Notes: generated from the letters alone by a model not told the origin. 64,000 nt of DNA from Ralstonia sp. A12 (GCF_000801955.1 NZ_JSZO01000036.1:41255-105254), one strand, 5' to 3'; positions 34,710-43,881 are shown, counted from the first letter of the stretch. Translations and numbers: made by a program.

Positions 34710-36338
34710 ATGATCACTTCCGACACCATCGAAAGCGCGGCCACGCCGTGCGATTCTGAACTGCAGGGCGCGCAGCCTGCGCTCACCATTCCCGAGTTGC
34801 TGCGCCGTGCCGCCAAGCAGTACGACCAGCGCGTCGCCATCCAGGAAGACGGCTTGCGGCTCACCTACGCCGCGCTCGACACGCAGCGTGTCGAAGTTGC
34901 CAAGGCGATGCTCGCGCTGGGCGTGGAACCCGGCGATCGCGTGGCCGTGTGGGCACCAAACCTGTCCGAGTGGATTCTGGTCACGTTGGCCGCGCAGAGC
35001 ATTGGCGCTGTGATGGTGCCGATCAACACCCGCATGAAGGGGTTGGAGGTGGCTGCCATCCTGGCGGACAGCGGCGCCCGCGTGCTGTTCTGCATCGACC
35101 ACTTCCTCGGCGAGTCCTACCCCGATATGCTGGCGCCGCACCGGCCGGCCTGCGTTGAACGCACGGTCGTGCTGCGTCCGCGTGCGGAGCGGCCGATGGC
35201 CGAGGGCGAGCTGCTCTGGCCGGCGTTTCTTGTGCAGGCGGAGCAGGTGAGCGACGAACGCTTCCAAGCCAGTGAGCAACGCGTGACCGGCGACACGGTG
35301 ATGGACATCATGTTCACCTCGGGCACGACCGGCCGCCCGAAGGGCGTGATGACATCACAGGCACAGAACCTGCGCGCCGTCGACGGCTGGGCGTCGATCA
35401 CGGGGCTCGAAACCGGCGATCGCTACCTCATCGTCAACCCGTTCTTCCATACCTTCGGTTACAAGGCCGGCTGGCTCGCGGCGCTCACCCGCGGCGCCAC
35501 CATCCTGCCGCACCTGGTGTTCGATGCCGATGCGGTGATGACGCGCATCGAGAACGAGCGCGTAACTGTGCTGCCCGGGCCGCCGACGTTGTATCAATCG
35601 CTGCTGAACAGCCCGCGCCTGCGTGAATTTGACCTGTCGTCGTTGCGCATGGCTGTGACGGGGGCGTCGGCGATTCCGCCCGTGCTGATCGAGCGCATGC
35701 GCAGCGAGCTGGGCTTTCGCGACGTCCACACCGGTTACGGCCTGACGGAATCCTGCGGTTTTGCCACGCTCACGCGCACCGGCGACGATGCCGAGACGGT
35801 GGCGTTGAGTTCCGGCTGTGCCATGCCAGGCGTTGAACTGCGCTGCGTGGATGACAAAGGCCAACCGGTGACGCCGGGCCAACCGGGGGAAGTGCTGGTG
35901 CGCGGCTACAACGTCATGCGCGGCTACTTCAATCAGCCCGACGCCACCGCAAAGGCCGTGGATGCCGATGGCTGGCTGCACACGGGTGACATTGGCGTGC
36001 TGGATAGCCGTGGCTATCTGCGCATCACCGACCGCATCAAGGACATGTTCATCGTCGGGGGCTTCAACTGCTATCCGGCGGAGATCGAGAAGCTGCTGGC
36101 CTCGCATCCGGCCATCGCGCAGTGCGCCGTGGTGGGCGTGCCGCATGAGCGGCTGGGTGAGGTGGGCAAGGCGTATGTCGTGCTGCGCCATGGTGCCCGC
36201 GTCACCGCGGACGACCTGATCGGCTGGGCCCGGCGCTGCATGTCCAACTACAAGGTGCCGCGCGAGATCACCTTCGTGCAGACGCTGCCGATCAGTGCTG
36301 CAGGAAAGATCCTCAAGTACCGCTTGCGCGAGTCCTGA
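34710..36338 (+). CDS. fadD3: acyl-CoA synthetase, FadD3-like (HIP-CoA ligase)
   Basis: The 542-residue protein is an adenylate-forming acyl-CoA ligase. The AMP-binding motif MFTSGTTGRPKGVM, TGYGLTESCG and the C-terminal hinge DRIKDMFIVGGFNCYP are clear. FadD3 activates the C/D-ring propionate HIP with CoA, the entry step to ring C/D breakdown. Context favours this: the IpdA, IpdB, IpdC and EchA20 genes follow within 5 kb. An alternative is a ligase for another steroid-derived acid. It lies 1 bp after kshB and 28 bp before the PaaY-like gene. Confidence 0.82.
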   Translation: MITSDTIESAATPCDSELQGAQPALTIPELLRRAAKQYDQRVAIQEDGLRLTYAALDTQRVEVAKAMLALGVEPGDRVAVWAPNLSEWILVTLAAQSIGAVMVPINTRMKGLEVAAILADSGARVLFCIDHFLGESYPDMLAPHRPACVERTVVLRPRAERPMAEGELLWPAFLVQAEQVSDERFQASEQRVTGDTVMDIMFTSGTTGRPKGVMTSQAQNLRAVDGWASITGLETGDRYLIVNPFFHTFGYKAGWLAALTRGATILPHLVFDADAVMTRIENERVTVLPGPPTLYQSLLNSPRLREFDLSSLRMAVTGASAIPPVLIERMRSELGFRDVHTGYGLTESCGFATLTRTGDDAETVALSSGCAMPGVELRCVDDKGQPVTPGQPGEVLVRGYNVMRGYFNQPDATAKAVDADGWLHTGDIGVLDSRGYLRITDRIKDMFIVGGFNCYPAEIEKLLASHPAIAQCAVVGVPHERLGEVGKAYVVLRHGARVTADDLIGWARRCMSNYKVPREITFVQTLPISAAGKILKYRLRES

Positions 36339-36366
36339 ACGTCGCCTGAAGGAGCCCCAGCAGCAG

Positions 36367-36954
36367 ATGGCGAAAGTCTATGCATTCGACGGGATCACGC
36401 CCGTCGTGCATCCGGGTGCGTTCGTGCATCCGGATGCCGTCCTGATTGGTGATGTGATCGTGGGGCCGGACTGTTATGTCGGCCCCTGTGCCTGTTTGCG
36501 CGGCGATTTCGGGCGTATCCGCCTGGAGCGCGGTGCAAACATTCAGGACACCTGTGTCGCGCATTCGTATCCCGGCGTTGAAGTCCTGGTCGAAGAAGAC
36601 GGGCATGTCGGTCACGGCGCGATCCTGCACGGCTGCCGGGTGGGACGCAACGCCCTGGTTGGCATGAACGCGATCGTCATGGACGGTGCCGTGGTGGGCG
36701 CTGATGCCATGGTCGCGGCAGGCGCCTTCGTCAAGGCCGGTATGGCTGTCCCGCCGGGCGCGCTGGTGGCAGGCGTGCCTGCACGCGTGGTGCGCACACG
36801 GAGCCCCGACGAGATCGCGAAGAAACTGGCCGGTACGCGCATGTATCAGGACCTCGCGCGCCGCTCGCTGGCCAGCATGCACCTGGTTGAACCGCTGACG
36901 AGCGAAGAAGCCCGCCACGCCAGAAAGGGCGCGCCTGCGCACACGCAGGACTGA
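36367..36954 (+). CDS. gamma-carbonic-anhydrase-like hexapeptide protein (PaaY family)
   Basis: The ATG at 36367 gives 195 residues with a left-handed beta-helix of hexapeptide repeats (VHPGAFVHPDAVLIGDVIVGP, GHVGHGAILHGCRVG, NALVGMNAIVMDGAVVG). The metal-site histidines are in CVAHSYPG and HVGHGAILHG. PaaY in phenylacetate pathways acts as a thioesterase or stabiliser that recycles dead-end CoA thioesters. A housekeeping role for steroid CoA esters fits but is inference. It follows the ligase gene by 28 bp. After it comes 140 bp before the hsaC-like gene. Confidence 0.8.
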   Translation: MAKVYAFDGITPVVHPGAFVHPDAVLIGDVIVGPDCYVGPCACLRGDFGRIRLERGANIQDTCVAHSYPGVEVLVEEDGHVGHGAILHGCRVGRNALVGMNAIVMDGAVVGADAMVAAGAFVKAGMAVPPGALVAGVPARVVRTRSPDEIAKKLAGTRMYQDLARRSLASMHLVEPLTSEEARHARKGAPAHTQD

Positions 36955-37037
36955 GCACCGCGCGCTCGCGGTTAGTCTCAATAGACGATGTAGGAAGCTG
37001 TCTTCAGCCGAACAATGGCTCCATCGAAGTCGCATTG

Positions 37038-37054
37038 CCGCCTGTTCCAGGCGG
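37038..37054 (+). promoter_or_regulatory. short perfect hairpin in the leader of the HsaC-like gene
   Basis: CCGCCTG (37038-37044), TTC, CAGGCGG (37048-37054) form a 7-bp stem with a 3-base loop. It lies 40 bp before the HsaC ATG and has no T-run, so it is not an intrinsic terminator. It may be an RNA-processing or mRNA stability element in the 140-bp gap. Confidence 0.35.
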
Positions 37055-37094
37055 TGCGGCAGATGAAGAACCAGACCTGCCAGGAGACAGCAAG

Positions 37095-37988
37095 ATGGAT
37101 ATCCGCGCGCTCGGCTACATCGTCGTCGAGTCCACCGACATTGAACAATGGCGCCACTATGCCGAGCAGGTACTCGGCATGGCTTGCAGCAACGCGCCGG
37201 GCGAAGCGCTCTACATCAAGATGGACGAGCGCGATTTTCGCTACCTGATCGTGCCCGGCAAGGAAGACCGTTATGGCGCATCGGGCTGGGAGCTGGCCGA
37301 CGAGGCTGCGTTCCAGCAAGCGCTGCAGGCATTGCGCGACGCCAAGGTCGAGGTGGTGCAGGCAAGCGCCCAGGAGCTGGCGCAGCGCCGTGTACAAGCG
37401 GCCGCGTGGTTCCGCGATCCGTCCGGCAACCGCCACGAAATCTACTGGGGCCCGCGCGCAGATTTCCTGCGCTTTGTCTCGCCGGTGGGCGTGCCGCGTT
37501 TCATCACCGATCCGATGGGCCTGGGGCATGCCGTGTTGCCGGCACCGGCCTTTGACGAGACCTACGCCTTCCTGCGCGACGTGATGGGCTTTGGCCTGTC
37601 CGACATCTTCCGCGTGCGCTTTACGCCGGACCCTGCGGAACCCGAGAAGCGCATCCACTTCCTGCATTGCGGTAACGCACGCCACCACAGCCTCGCGATC
37701 TTCGAGATGGCGATTCCGTCGGGCTGCGTGCACATCATGGCCGAAGTGCCGGACATGACCGAAGTGGGCCGCGCACTCGATCGCGCGCAGCAACACAACA
37801 CGCCCATGTCGGCCACGCTCGGCCAGCACTGCAACGACCGCATGGTCTCGTTCTATATGCGCACGCCGGGCGGCTTCGACCTCGAATACGGCTTTGGCGG
37901 CCTGGAGGTCGACTGGCAACAGCACAACGCCTACGAAGCCACACGGGTCAGCCTGTGGGGCCACGATTTCAGCATTGGACGCCGCTAA
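37095..37988 (+). CDS. hsaC: 3,4-DHSA extradiol dioxygenase (HsaC/TesB-like)
   Basis: The ATG at 37095 after CAGGAGAC gives 297 residues, the same length as HsaC (about 300). It is a two-domain type I extradiol dioxygenase. Likely iron ligands are His145 (MGLGHAVLP), His213 (CVHIMAE) and Glu264 (GFDLEYG), with a catalytic His198 in ARHHSLAIFE. It cleaves the catechol ring of 3,4-DHSA meta to the hydroxyls, giving 4,9-DSHA. The next enzyme, HsaD/TesD, is not in this window. Residue assignments are by analogy with BphC/HsaC. Confidence 0.87.
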   Translation: MDIRALGYIVVESTDIEQWRHYAEQVLGMACSNAPGEALYIKMDERDFRYLIVPGKEDRYGASGWELADEAAFQQALQALRDAKVEVVQASAQELAQRRVQAAAWFRDPSGNRHEIYWGPRADFLRFVSPVGVPRFITDPMGLGHAVLPAPAFDETYAFLRDVMGFGLSDIFRVRFTPDPAEPEKRIHFLHCGNARHHSLAIFEMAIPSGCVHIMAEVPDMTEVGRALDRAQQHNTPMSATLGQHCNDRMVSFYMRTPGGFDLEYGFGGLEVDWQQHNAYEATRVSLWGHDFSIGRR

Positions 37989-38003
37989 TCCGGAATGCAT
38001 TCC

Positions 38004-38894
38004 ATGATCAAGACACTCGACAAAAGCATGAGCCCCGCCGACGTTGTGGCGCGGCTGACCGATGGCATGACGATCGGTATTGGTGGCTGGGGCCCGCGCC
38101 GCAAGCCGATGGCACTGGTGCGCGAAATCCTGCGCTCGCCGTTGAAGGACCTGACGATCGTGTCCTACGGCGGTCCGGACGTCGGCATGCTGTGCGCGGC
38201 GGCCAAGGTGCGCAAGGTGATCTACGGCTTCGTGTCGCTCGACGTGATTCCGCTGGAGCCGCATTTCCGCAACGCCCGCGAGAGCGGTTCGATCGACGTG
38301 TGGGAAGTCGACGAGGGGATGCTGCAACTCGGCCTGCGCGCCGCGGCCGCTCGCCTGCCGTTCCTGCCGACGCGCGTTGGCCTGGGCACCGATCTGCTCA
38401 CGCACAACCCGCAGCTCAAGACGATCCGCTCGCCGTATGACGATGGTGAGGTGCTGCTGGCCATGCCGGCCATTGCGTTGGACGTTGCGCTGCTGCACGT
38501 GAACGAAAGCGACGCGCGGGGCAACACGCGCATTGATGGTCCCGATCCGTTCTTTGACGAATGGTTCGCGCGGGCCGCGAAGCAGTGCTACGTCAGCTGC
38601 GAAACGCTGAGCCCGTCGCTGGAGGAAGAAGACCTCACGCGTGCGCGCAACAACCCGTTCGAGCGCTCGCTGGTGACCGGTGTGGTGCATGCACCGGCTG
38701 GTGCACATCCGACCTCGTGCGGGCCGCAATACGGCTTTGACGTGCCGCACCTGAAAACCTACTGCGCCAGCGCGGATGAGGCGGCGGGCTTCGCCACCTA
38801 CCGCCACGACGTGATCGGGCAGAGCGAAGCCGATTACCTCGCCAAGATCGGCGGCACCGGCCACGTGCTGGGCCTGCCGCTGCCCGTTCTTTGA
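38004..38894 (+). CDS. ipdA: CoA-transferase-fold ring-opening hydrolase alpha subunit (IpdA-like)
   Basis: From the ATG at 38004 (alternative 37995) the product has 296 residues. The N-terminus LTDGMTIGIGGWGPRRKPMAL matches IpdA. IpdAB has a CoA-transferase fold but acts as a hydrolase that opens the last (C) ring of COCHEA-CoA in steroid C/D-ring breakdown. The WEVDEGM motif (Glu101, Glu104) may hold the catalytic glutamate, by analogy with the essential Glu of mycobacterial IpdA. The IpdB-like gene follows after 34 bp. Confidence 0.85.
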   Translation: MIKTLDKSMSPADVVARLTDGMTIGIGGWGPRRKPMALVREILRSPLKDLTIVSYGGPDVGMLCAAAKVRKVIYGFVSLDVIPLEPHFRNARESGSIDVWEVDEGMLQLGLRAAAARLPFLPTRVGLGTDLLTHNPQLKTIRSPYDDGEVLLAMPAIALDVALLHVNESDARGNTRIDGPDPFFDEWFARAAKQCYVSCETLSPSLEEEDLTRARNNPFERSLVTGVVHAPAGAHPTSCGPQYGFDVPHLKTYCASADEAAGFATYRHDVIGQSEADYLAKIGGTGHVLGLPLPVL

Positions 38895-38928
38895 CACCGT
38901 CCGTTTGACACCGAATTCAGGAGCCACT

Positions 38929-39759
38929 GTGAGCGTCAATCAAGAATTCACTCTTGCCGAACTGATGATCGCGGCCGCCGCCCGTGTCTGGAATGACGAC
39001 GGCGAGGTCCTGGCCACCGGCATCGGCACCGGCCCGCGCCTTGCCGCAGGCGTGTCGCGCCTGCTGCACAACCCGGGCCTGCTGATGACCGACGGCGAAG
39101 CCTACCTGGTGGAGCAACCCGTGCCGCTGGGCCGGCGAGAGCCGGGCTTCAAGGTGCGCGCCAGCGGCTGGATGGGCTACTCGCGCGTGTTTGACTGCCT
39201 GTGGGGCGGCCGTCGCCATGCCATGGTCATGCCCACGCAGATCGACCGCTTCGGCCAGGCCAATATCTCCCGCCTGGGCGGCACGCAGACGCAGCCGAAA
39301 AAGCAATTGCTGGGCGCGCGCGGCTTTCCCGGCAACAGCATCAACCACGCCAACTCGTTCTTCGTGCCCGCGCACAGCGCACGCACGTTCGTGAAGGACG
39401 AAGTCGATATGGTCTGCAGCGTGGGCTACAACCCGGCGCGCCATATCGAAGGCATGCGCAGCTTCGCGGACCTGCGGGTCATCGTGACCAACCTGTGCGT
39501 GATGGACTTCACCGGACCCGACCACGCCATCCGCGTGCGTTCGCTGCACCCAGGCGTGAGCCTGGAAGAGGTGCGCGCGGCCACCGGTTTCGCACTGGCC
39601 AACGCGGCGGATGAAGCGCTGCCGGAAACGCCGGCGCCGAGCGCGGAAGAACTGGCTGTGATCGCCAAGCTCGATCCGCACAACCAGCGCGCCGCCATCG
39701 TGCGCGACAACCCGCCCGGCCGCCGCGCTGCAGTGCAAGAGGCCACGGCCGCCGCATAA
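38929..39759 (+). CDS. ipdB: CoA-transferase-fold beta subunit (IpdB-like)
   Basis: The GTG at 38929 (AGGAG five bases upstream) gives 276 residues; a TTG at 38905 is less likely. It has the beta-subunit fold of class I CoA-transferases (ELMIAAAARVW, ATGIGTGPRLA, HANSFFVPAH) and the IpdB pattern QIDRFGQANISRLGG. The ENG catalytic motif of real CoA-transferases is absent, as expected for the hydrolase IpdAB. It partners the IpdA homologue 34 bp upstream. A 55-bp gap separates it from the enoyl-CoA hydratase gene. Confidence 0.83.
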   Translation: MSVNQEFTLAELMIAAAARVWNDDGEVLATGIGTGPRLAAGVSRLLHNPGLLMTDGEAYLVEQPVPLGRREPGFKVRASGWMGYSRVFDCLWGGRRHAMVMPTQIDRFGQANISRLGGTQTQPKKQLLGARGFPGNSINHANSFFVPAHSARTFVKDEVDMVCSVGYNPARHIEGMRSFADLRVIVTNLCVMDFTGPDHAIRVRSLHPGVSLEEVRAATGFALANAADEALPETPAPSAEELAVIAKLDPHNQRAAIVRDNPPGRRAAVQEATAAA

Positions 39760-39814
39760 CGTCCCATACGCGCGCATCACGCCACCGCACCGGCAGCCAC
39801 GACGAGAACACACC

Positions 39815-40723
39815 ATGTCAACAGAAGCCATCACCCCCGAAGCACTCGGCCCGAACGCCGAGGTGCTGTATCAAGTCGCTGACGGTGTGGCCACGGTCAC
39901 GATGAACCGGCCGCAGTACCACAACGCGCAGAACTCCAAGATGACGTACGCGCTGGATGAAGCCTTCCGGCGCGCATCGTCTGACGATGCCGTCAAGGCC
40001 ATCATCCTGCGCGGCGCGGGCAAGCACTTCTCAGCTGGCCACGACATCGGCACGCCGGGCCGCGACATCGACGAAACGTTCGAGCGCGCCTCGCTCTGGT
40101 ACGACCACGTCAACAAACCGGGCGGGGAACTGCTCTACGCGCGTGAACAGGAGGTCTACCTGGGCATGTGCCGCCGCTGGCGCGATCTGCCCAAGCCGAC
40201 CATCGCCATGGTGCACGGCGCGTGCATTGCCGGCGGGCTGATGCTGGCGTGGGTGTGCGACCTGATCGTTGCCTCGGACGATGCGTTCTTCTCGGACCCC
40301 GTGGTGCGCATGGGCATTCCGGGCGTGGAGTATTTCGCCCACGCGTATGAACTGAACCCGCGCATCGCCAAGGAATTCCTCTTCACGGGCGACCGCATGG
40401 ACGCCGCGCGCGCCTACCAGATGGGCATGGTCAATCGCGTGACCACACGCGATGCGCTGGAGAGCACCACGCTGGCGCTGGCGCAGAAGGTTGCCACCAT
40501 GCCGCGCCTGGGCCTGACCCTGACCAAGCAGGCCATCAACCATGTTGAAGAGTTGCAGGGCAAGCGCGCGGCCATGGATGCTGCCTTTGCCTGGCACCAC
40601 TTCGCCCACGCGCATAACGAGTTGACCAGCGGCGACCGCCTCGGCGGCTATGACGCTCGCGCCATGGCGGCTTCGCAGCGCAACGGTGGAGACGGTGGTG
40701 AAGGCAAGGAGTGTGCAGCATGA
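39815..40723 (+). CDS. enoyl-CoA hydratase/isomerase family protein
   Basis: This 302-residue crotonase has the oxyanion-hole motif KHFSAGHDIG and the HGACIAGGLMLAWVCDLIVAS segment. The acidic residue pair of classical hydratases is not obvious at the second site, so hydratase, isomerase and ring hydrolase are all possible. It is longer than the EchA20-like protein encoded 1.1 kb downstream and clearly distinct. Its TGA overlaps the IpdC ATG, so translation is coupled. Confidence 0.8.
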   Translation: MSTEAITPEALGPNAEVLYQVADGVATVTMNRPQYHNAQNSKMTYALDEAFRRASSDDAVKAIILRGAGKHFSAGHDIGTPGRDIDETFERASLWYDHVNKPGGELLYAREQEVYLGMCRRWRDLPKPTIAMVHGACIAGGLMLAWVCDLIVASDDAFFSDPVVRMGIPGVEYFAHAYELNPRIAKEFLFTGDRMDAARAYQMGMVNRVTTRDALESTTLALAQKVATMPRLGLTLTKQAINHVEELQGKRAAMDAAFAWHHFAHAHNELTSGDRLGGYDARAMAASQRNGGDGGEGKECAA

Positions 40724-41841
40724 GCGCCGCAGTGAGCAATTCAGGCCTGCACACCGTGCTGTGCGATCTGCTCGGTTGCCGTTACCCGATCGTCCAGACC
40801 GCGATGGGCTGGGTGGCCGATGCGCGCCTGGTGGCCGCCACCGGCAATGCCGGCGGTTTCGGTTTCCTGGCCGGTGCCACGCTGCTGCCCGGCGAGGTCG
40901 AGCGCGAGATCCTGGCCGTTAAGGCGCTGAGCGGGCAACCGTTCGGCATCAACTTCCATATGTTCCAGCCGAACGCCGACGAGGTGGTCGAGATGGCGAT
41001 CCGCCACCGCCTGCGTGCCGTCAGCTACGGCCGTGGGCCAGACGCCCGCATGATCGGACGCCTCAAAGCAGCCGGCATCGTCTGTATGCCCACCGTGGGT
41101 GCGGCCAAGCATGCCGCCAAGGCGGTCGAACTGGGCGCCGATGTGGTGACCGTGCAGGGCGGCGAAGGCGGCGGCCATACCGGCGGCACCCCGACCACGC
41201 TGCTGCTGCCGCAAGTGCTGGATTCCGTGCGCGTGCCCGTGGTGGCGGCGGGCGGCTTCTTCGATGGGCGTGGCCTGGCGGCCGCGCTCGCTTACGGCGC
41301 GGCCGGCATCGCCATGGGCACGCGCTTCCTGATGTCGAGCGATTCGCCCGTGCCGGCCAGCACGCTGCAGCGCTACGTGGCCGTCAAGGACGCCGGCAAG
41401 ATCCGCGTGTCGCTCGCCATCGACGGCCTGCCGCAACGCATGATCGACAACCCGCTGCTGCTGGAGCTGGAAGCCGCCGGGCCGCTGCGCCGCACATGGC
41501 TGGCACTGGCCGCGGCCTATAAATGGCGCCAGCGCACCGGCATGCGTACCTCGCAGATGCTGGCAACCGGCTGGCGCGCGATGCGCCAGCACGACTACAG
41601 CGCCGCGCAGGCCATGATGGCCGCCAACGCCCCGGTGCTGATCCAGCGCGCGATGGTGGAGGGCCATCCGGACGAAGGCGTGCTGCCCAGCGGGCAGGCC
41701 GCAGCGGCCATCGGCGCGCTCGACTCCTGCGAACAGATCATCACGCGCATTGCCGCCCAGGCGCAGGCACGCCTCGACGCATTGCACGCAACGGCGCAAT
41801 CGGTGCAAACCACACCGGCCGCCACCGCCGCCACTCTCTAA
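40720..41841 (+). CDS. ipdC: nitronate monooxygenase-fold FMN enzyme (IpdC-like)
   Basis: The ATG at 40720 overlaps the previous stop (ATGA) and gives 373 residues. It is a TIM-barrel FMN protein of the 2-nitropropane dioxygenase family: YPIVQTAMGWVADARLVAATGNAGGFG, VVTVQGGEGGGHTGG, VPVVAAGGFFDGRGLAAAL. IpdC is such a protein in steroid degraders and acts on HIP-CoA intermediates before ring D opening. Linkage to IpdA, IpdB and EchA20 genes matches the mycobacterial arrangement. Its electron donor is not given by the sequence. Confidence 0.85.
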   Translation: MSAAVSNSGLHTVLCDLLGCRYPIVQTAMGWVADARLVAATGNAGGFGFLAGATLLPGEVEREILAVKALSGQPFGINFHMFQPNADEVVEMAIRHRLRAVSYGRGPDARMIGRLKAAGIVCMPTVGAAKHAAKAVELGADVVTVQGGEGGGHTGGTPTTLLLPQVLDSVRVPVVAAGGFFDGRGLAAALAYGAAGIAMGTRFLMSSDSPVPASTLQRYVAVKDAGKIRVSLAIDGLPQRMIDNPLLLELEAAGPLRRTWLALAAAYKWRQRTGMRTSQMLATGWRAMRQHDYSAAQAMMAANAPVLIQRAMVEGHPDEGVLPSGQAAAAIGALDSCEQIITRIAAQAQARLDALHATAQSVQTTPAATAATL

Positions 41842-41854
41842 CGAGCCCGTTTCC

Positions 41855-42679
41855 ATGACGACACAACAAGCCAAAAGCGCACGCGCATCCGGTGCGGCGC
41901 CTTTCAAGATCGACTTGCAGGACGGCGTGGCCGAACTGGTGATCGACCACCCACCCGTCAACGCGCTGAACAGCGCCGGTTGGCATGCGCTGGCCAAGGC
42001 CATCGAGCAGCTCGGACAAGACCCCGAAGTTCGCGTGATCGTGCTGCGTGGCGAAGGGCGCGGTTTCTGCGCGGGCGTGGACATCAAAGAACTGGCCGCG
42101 TATCCGCAGCGCATCGTTGACGTGAATGCAGGCAACTACGAAACGTTCCGCGCGGTGCACCGCAATCCGGTGCCGGTCATCGCTGCCGTGCACGGCTTCG
42201 TGCTGGGCGGAGGTATCGGTATCTGCGGTGCGGCCGACGTCATCGTCGCGTCGGAATGCGCCACCTTTGGCGTGCCCGAGATCGACCGTGGCGCCATGGG
42301 CGGCGGCGCACACCTGCAGCGCATGTTTGGCGTGCAGAAGGTGCGGACCATGTACTTCACCGGTGATCCGATCGACGCGGCCGAAGCCTATCGCCTGGGC
42401 GCCGTGGAGAAGGTCGTGACGCGCGCCGAACTGCGCGACACCGCGCTCGGGATTGCCCGCAAGATCGCCGCGAAGAGCCCCGCCATGGTGCGCCTGGCCA
42501 AGGAAGCGCTCAACGGCGTGGAAGACGGCAACCTCGAAGACAAATACCGCTGGGAGCAGGGTTTCACCCTGCAGGCCTACATGACCGCCGATTCCACCGA
42601 AGCGCGCGACGCGTTCGTGGAACGCCGCGAGGCGCGCTTCGACGGCGACGCAGCAACGTCGACCCAAGCCGCCGCTTGA
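41855..42679 (+). CDS. echA20: crotonase-family ring-D hydrolase (EchA20-like)
   Basis: The ATG at 41855 gives 274 residues. Blocks match remembered EchA20: IDHPPVNALNSAGWHALA, ILRGEGRGFCAGVDIKEL, FRAVHRNPVPVIAAVHGFVL, ADVIVASECATFGVPEIDRGA. EchA20 is a crotonase that hydrolyses ring D of a HIP-CoA derivative, giving COCHEA-CoA for IpdAB. It sits between the IpdC and FadA6 homologues, 13 bp and 22 bp away. The assignment is strong by family and context. Confidence 0.84.
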   Translation: MTTQQAKSARASGAAPFKIDLQDGVAELVIDHPPVNALNSAGWHALAKAIEQLGQDPEVRVIVLRGEGRGFCAGVDIKELAAYPQRIVDVNAGNYETFRAVHRNPVPVIAAVHGFVLGGGIGICGAADVIVASECATFGVPEIDRGAMGGGAHLQRMFGVQKVRTMYFTGDPIDAAEAYRLGAVEKVVTRAELRDTALGIARKIAAKSPAMVRLAKEALNGVEDGNLEDKYRWEQGFTLQAYMTADSTEARDAFVERREARFDGDAATSTQAAA

Positions 42680-42701
42680 GCATTCAGAGAGGGAAATCGA
42701 A

Positions 42702-43853
42702 ATGAGAGAAGCCTATATCGTCGACGCGTTGCGCACGCCCGTCGGGCGCCGCAAGGGCGGACTGTCGCACGTGCACGGTGCTGATCTGGGTGCCTTCGTG
42801 CTGAAGGAGCTGGTCGCGCGCAATGCCATTCCGGCTGAGGACTACGACGACGTGGTGTTCGGCTGCTGCGACACCATCGGGCCGCTGGCCGGCAATATCG
42901 GCCGCAGTTCCTGGCTGGCTGCCGGGCTGCCGCTGCAAGTGCCCGGCGTGACGGTGGACCGCCAGTGCGGTTCGTCGCAGCAGGCTGTGCACTTCGCTGC
43001 GCAAGCCGTGATGAGCGGCAACCAGGACGTGGTGATTGCCGGCGGCGTGCAGACCATGACGCAGATCCCGATCTCGTCGGCCATGCTGGCCGGTCAGGCG
43101 CTGGGCTTCACTGATCCGTTCTCGGGCAGCGAGGGCTGGCGCGCGCGTTTTGGCGATGCGCCGGTGTCGCAGTTCCACGCAGCGCAGAGGATTGCCGACC
43201 ACTGGAACCTGTCGCGCGAGGCCATGGAAGCCTTCGCGCTGGAGAGTCACCGCCGCGCCGTGGTGGCCATCGAAGAAGGCCGCTTCAAGCGCGAGATCGT
43301 GCCGTTCCAGGGTGTCTCGCGAGACGAGACGCCGCGTCCGGATACCACCCTGGCCAAGATGGCCACGCTGGAGCCGCTGATGCCGGGCGGCAAGCTGACC
43401 GCCGCCGTGTCGAGCCAGACCGCCGACGCTGCTGCTGCGCTGCTGGTGGTGTCCGAAGACGCCCTCAAGCGCTACAAGCTCACGCCGCGCGCCCGCATCG
43501 TGCACATGAGCGTGATGGGCGACGACCCAGTCTGGATGCTGACCGCACCCATTCCCGCCACCAAGCGCGCGCTGGAACGCAGCGGCTTGAGCCTGAATGA
43601 CATCGATGCGGTGGAAATCAACGAAGCCTTCGCCTCGGTGGTCATGGCCTGGCTGGCCGAGACCGGCTATTCCGCAGAGAAGACCAACCCGAACGGTGGC
43701 GCCATCGCGCTGGGCCATCCGCTGGGCGCCACCGGCGCGCGGCTGATGACCACGCTGCTGCACGAGCTGGAGCGCACCGGCGGCCGCTACGGGCTGCAGA
43801 CCATGTGCGAAGGCGGCGGTGTCGCCAACGTGACGATCATCGAGCGCCTGTAA
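42702..43853 (+). CDS. fadA6: thiolase, FadA6-like
   Basis: The 383-residue thiolase matches remembered FadA6 closely: SWLAAGLPLQVPGVTVDRQ with the acyl-binding Cys89 in QCGSSQQ, VVIAGGVQTMTQIPISSAM, IPATKRALERSGL, NPNGGAIALGHPLGATGAR and the final MCEGGGVANVTIIERL. FadA6 cleaves a 3-oxoacyl-CoA late in C/D-ring breakdown, after IpdAB. It lies 22 bp after echA20 and 28 bp before an SDR gene. Confidence 0.86.
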   Translation: MREAYIVDALRTPVGRRKGGLSHVHGADLGAFVLKELVARNAIPAEDYDDVVFGCCDTIGPLAGNIGRSSWLAAGLPLQVPGVTVDRQCGSSQQAVHFAAQAVMSGNQDVVIAGGVQTMTQIPISSAMLAGQALGFTDPFSGSEGWRARFGDAPVSQFHAAQRIADHWNLSREAMEAFALESHRRAVVAIEEGRFKREIVPFQGVSRDETPRPDTTLAKMATLEPLMPGGKLTAAVSSQTADAAAALLVVSEDALKRYKLTPRARIVHMSVMGDDPVWMLTAPIPATKRALERSGLSLNDIDAVEINEAFASVVMAWLAETGYSAEKTNPNGGAIALGHPLGATGARLMTTLLHELERTGGRYGLQTMCEGGGVANVTIIERL

Positions 43854-43881
43854 GGCGGTCGCGCAAAACAAGGAGCAAGCA

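Noticed and set aside
36978..38939. A 653-codon minus-strand frame opposite the HsaC- and IpdA-like genes
   Set aside because: It runs against two recognised enzymes with catalytic motifs and has no recognisable domain.
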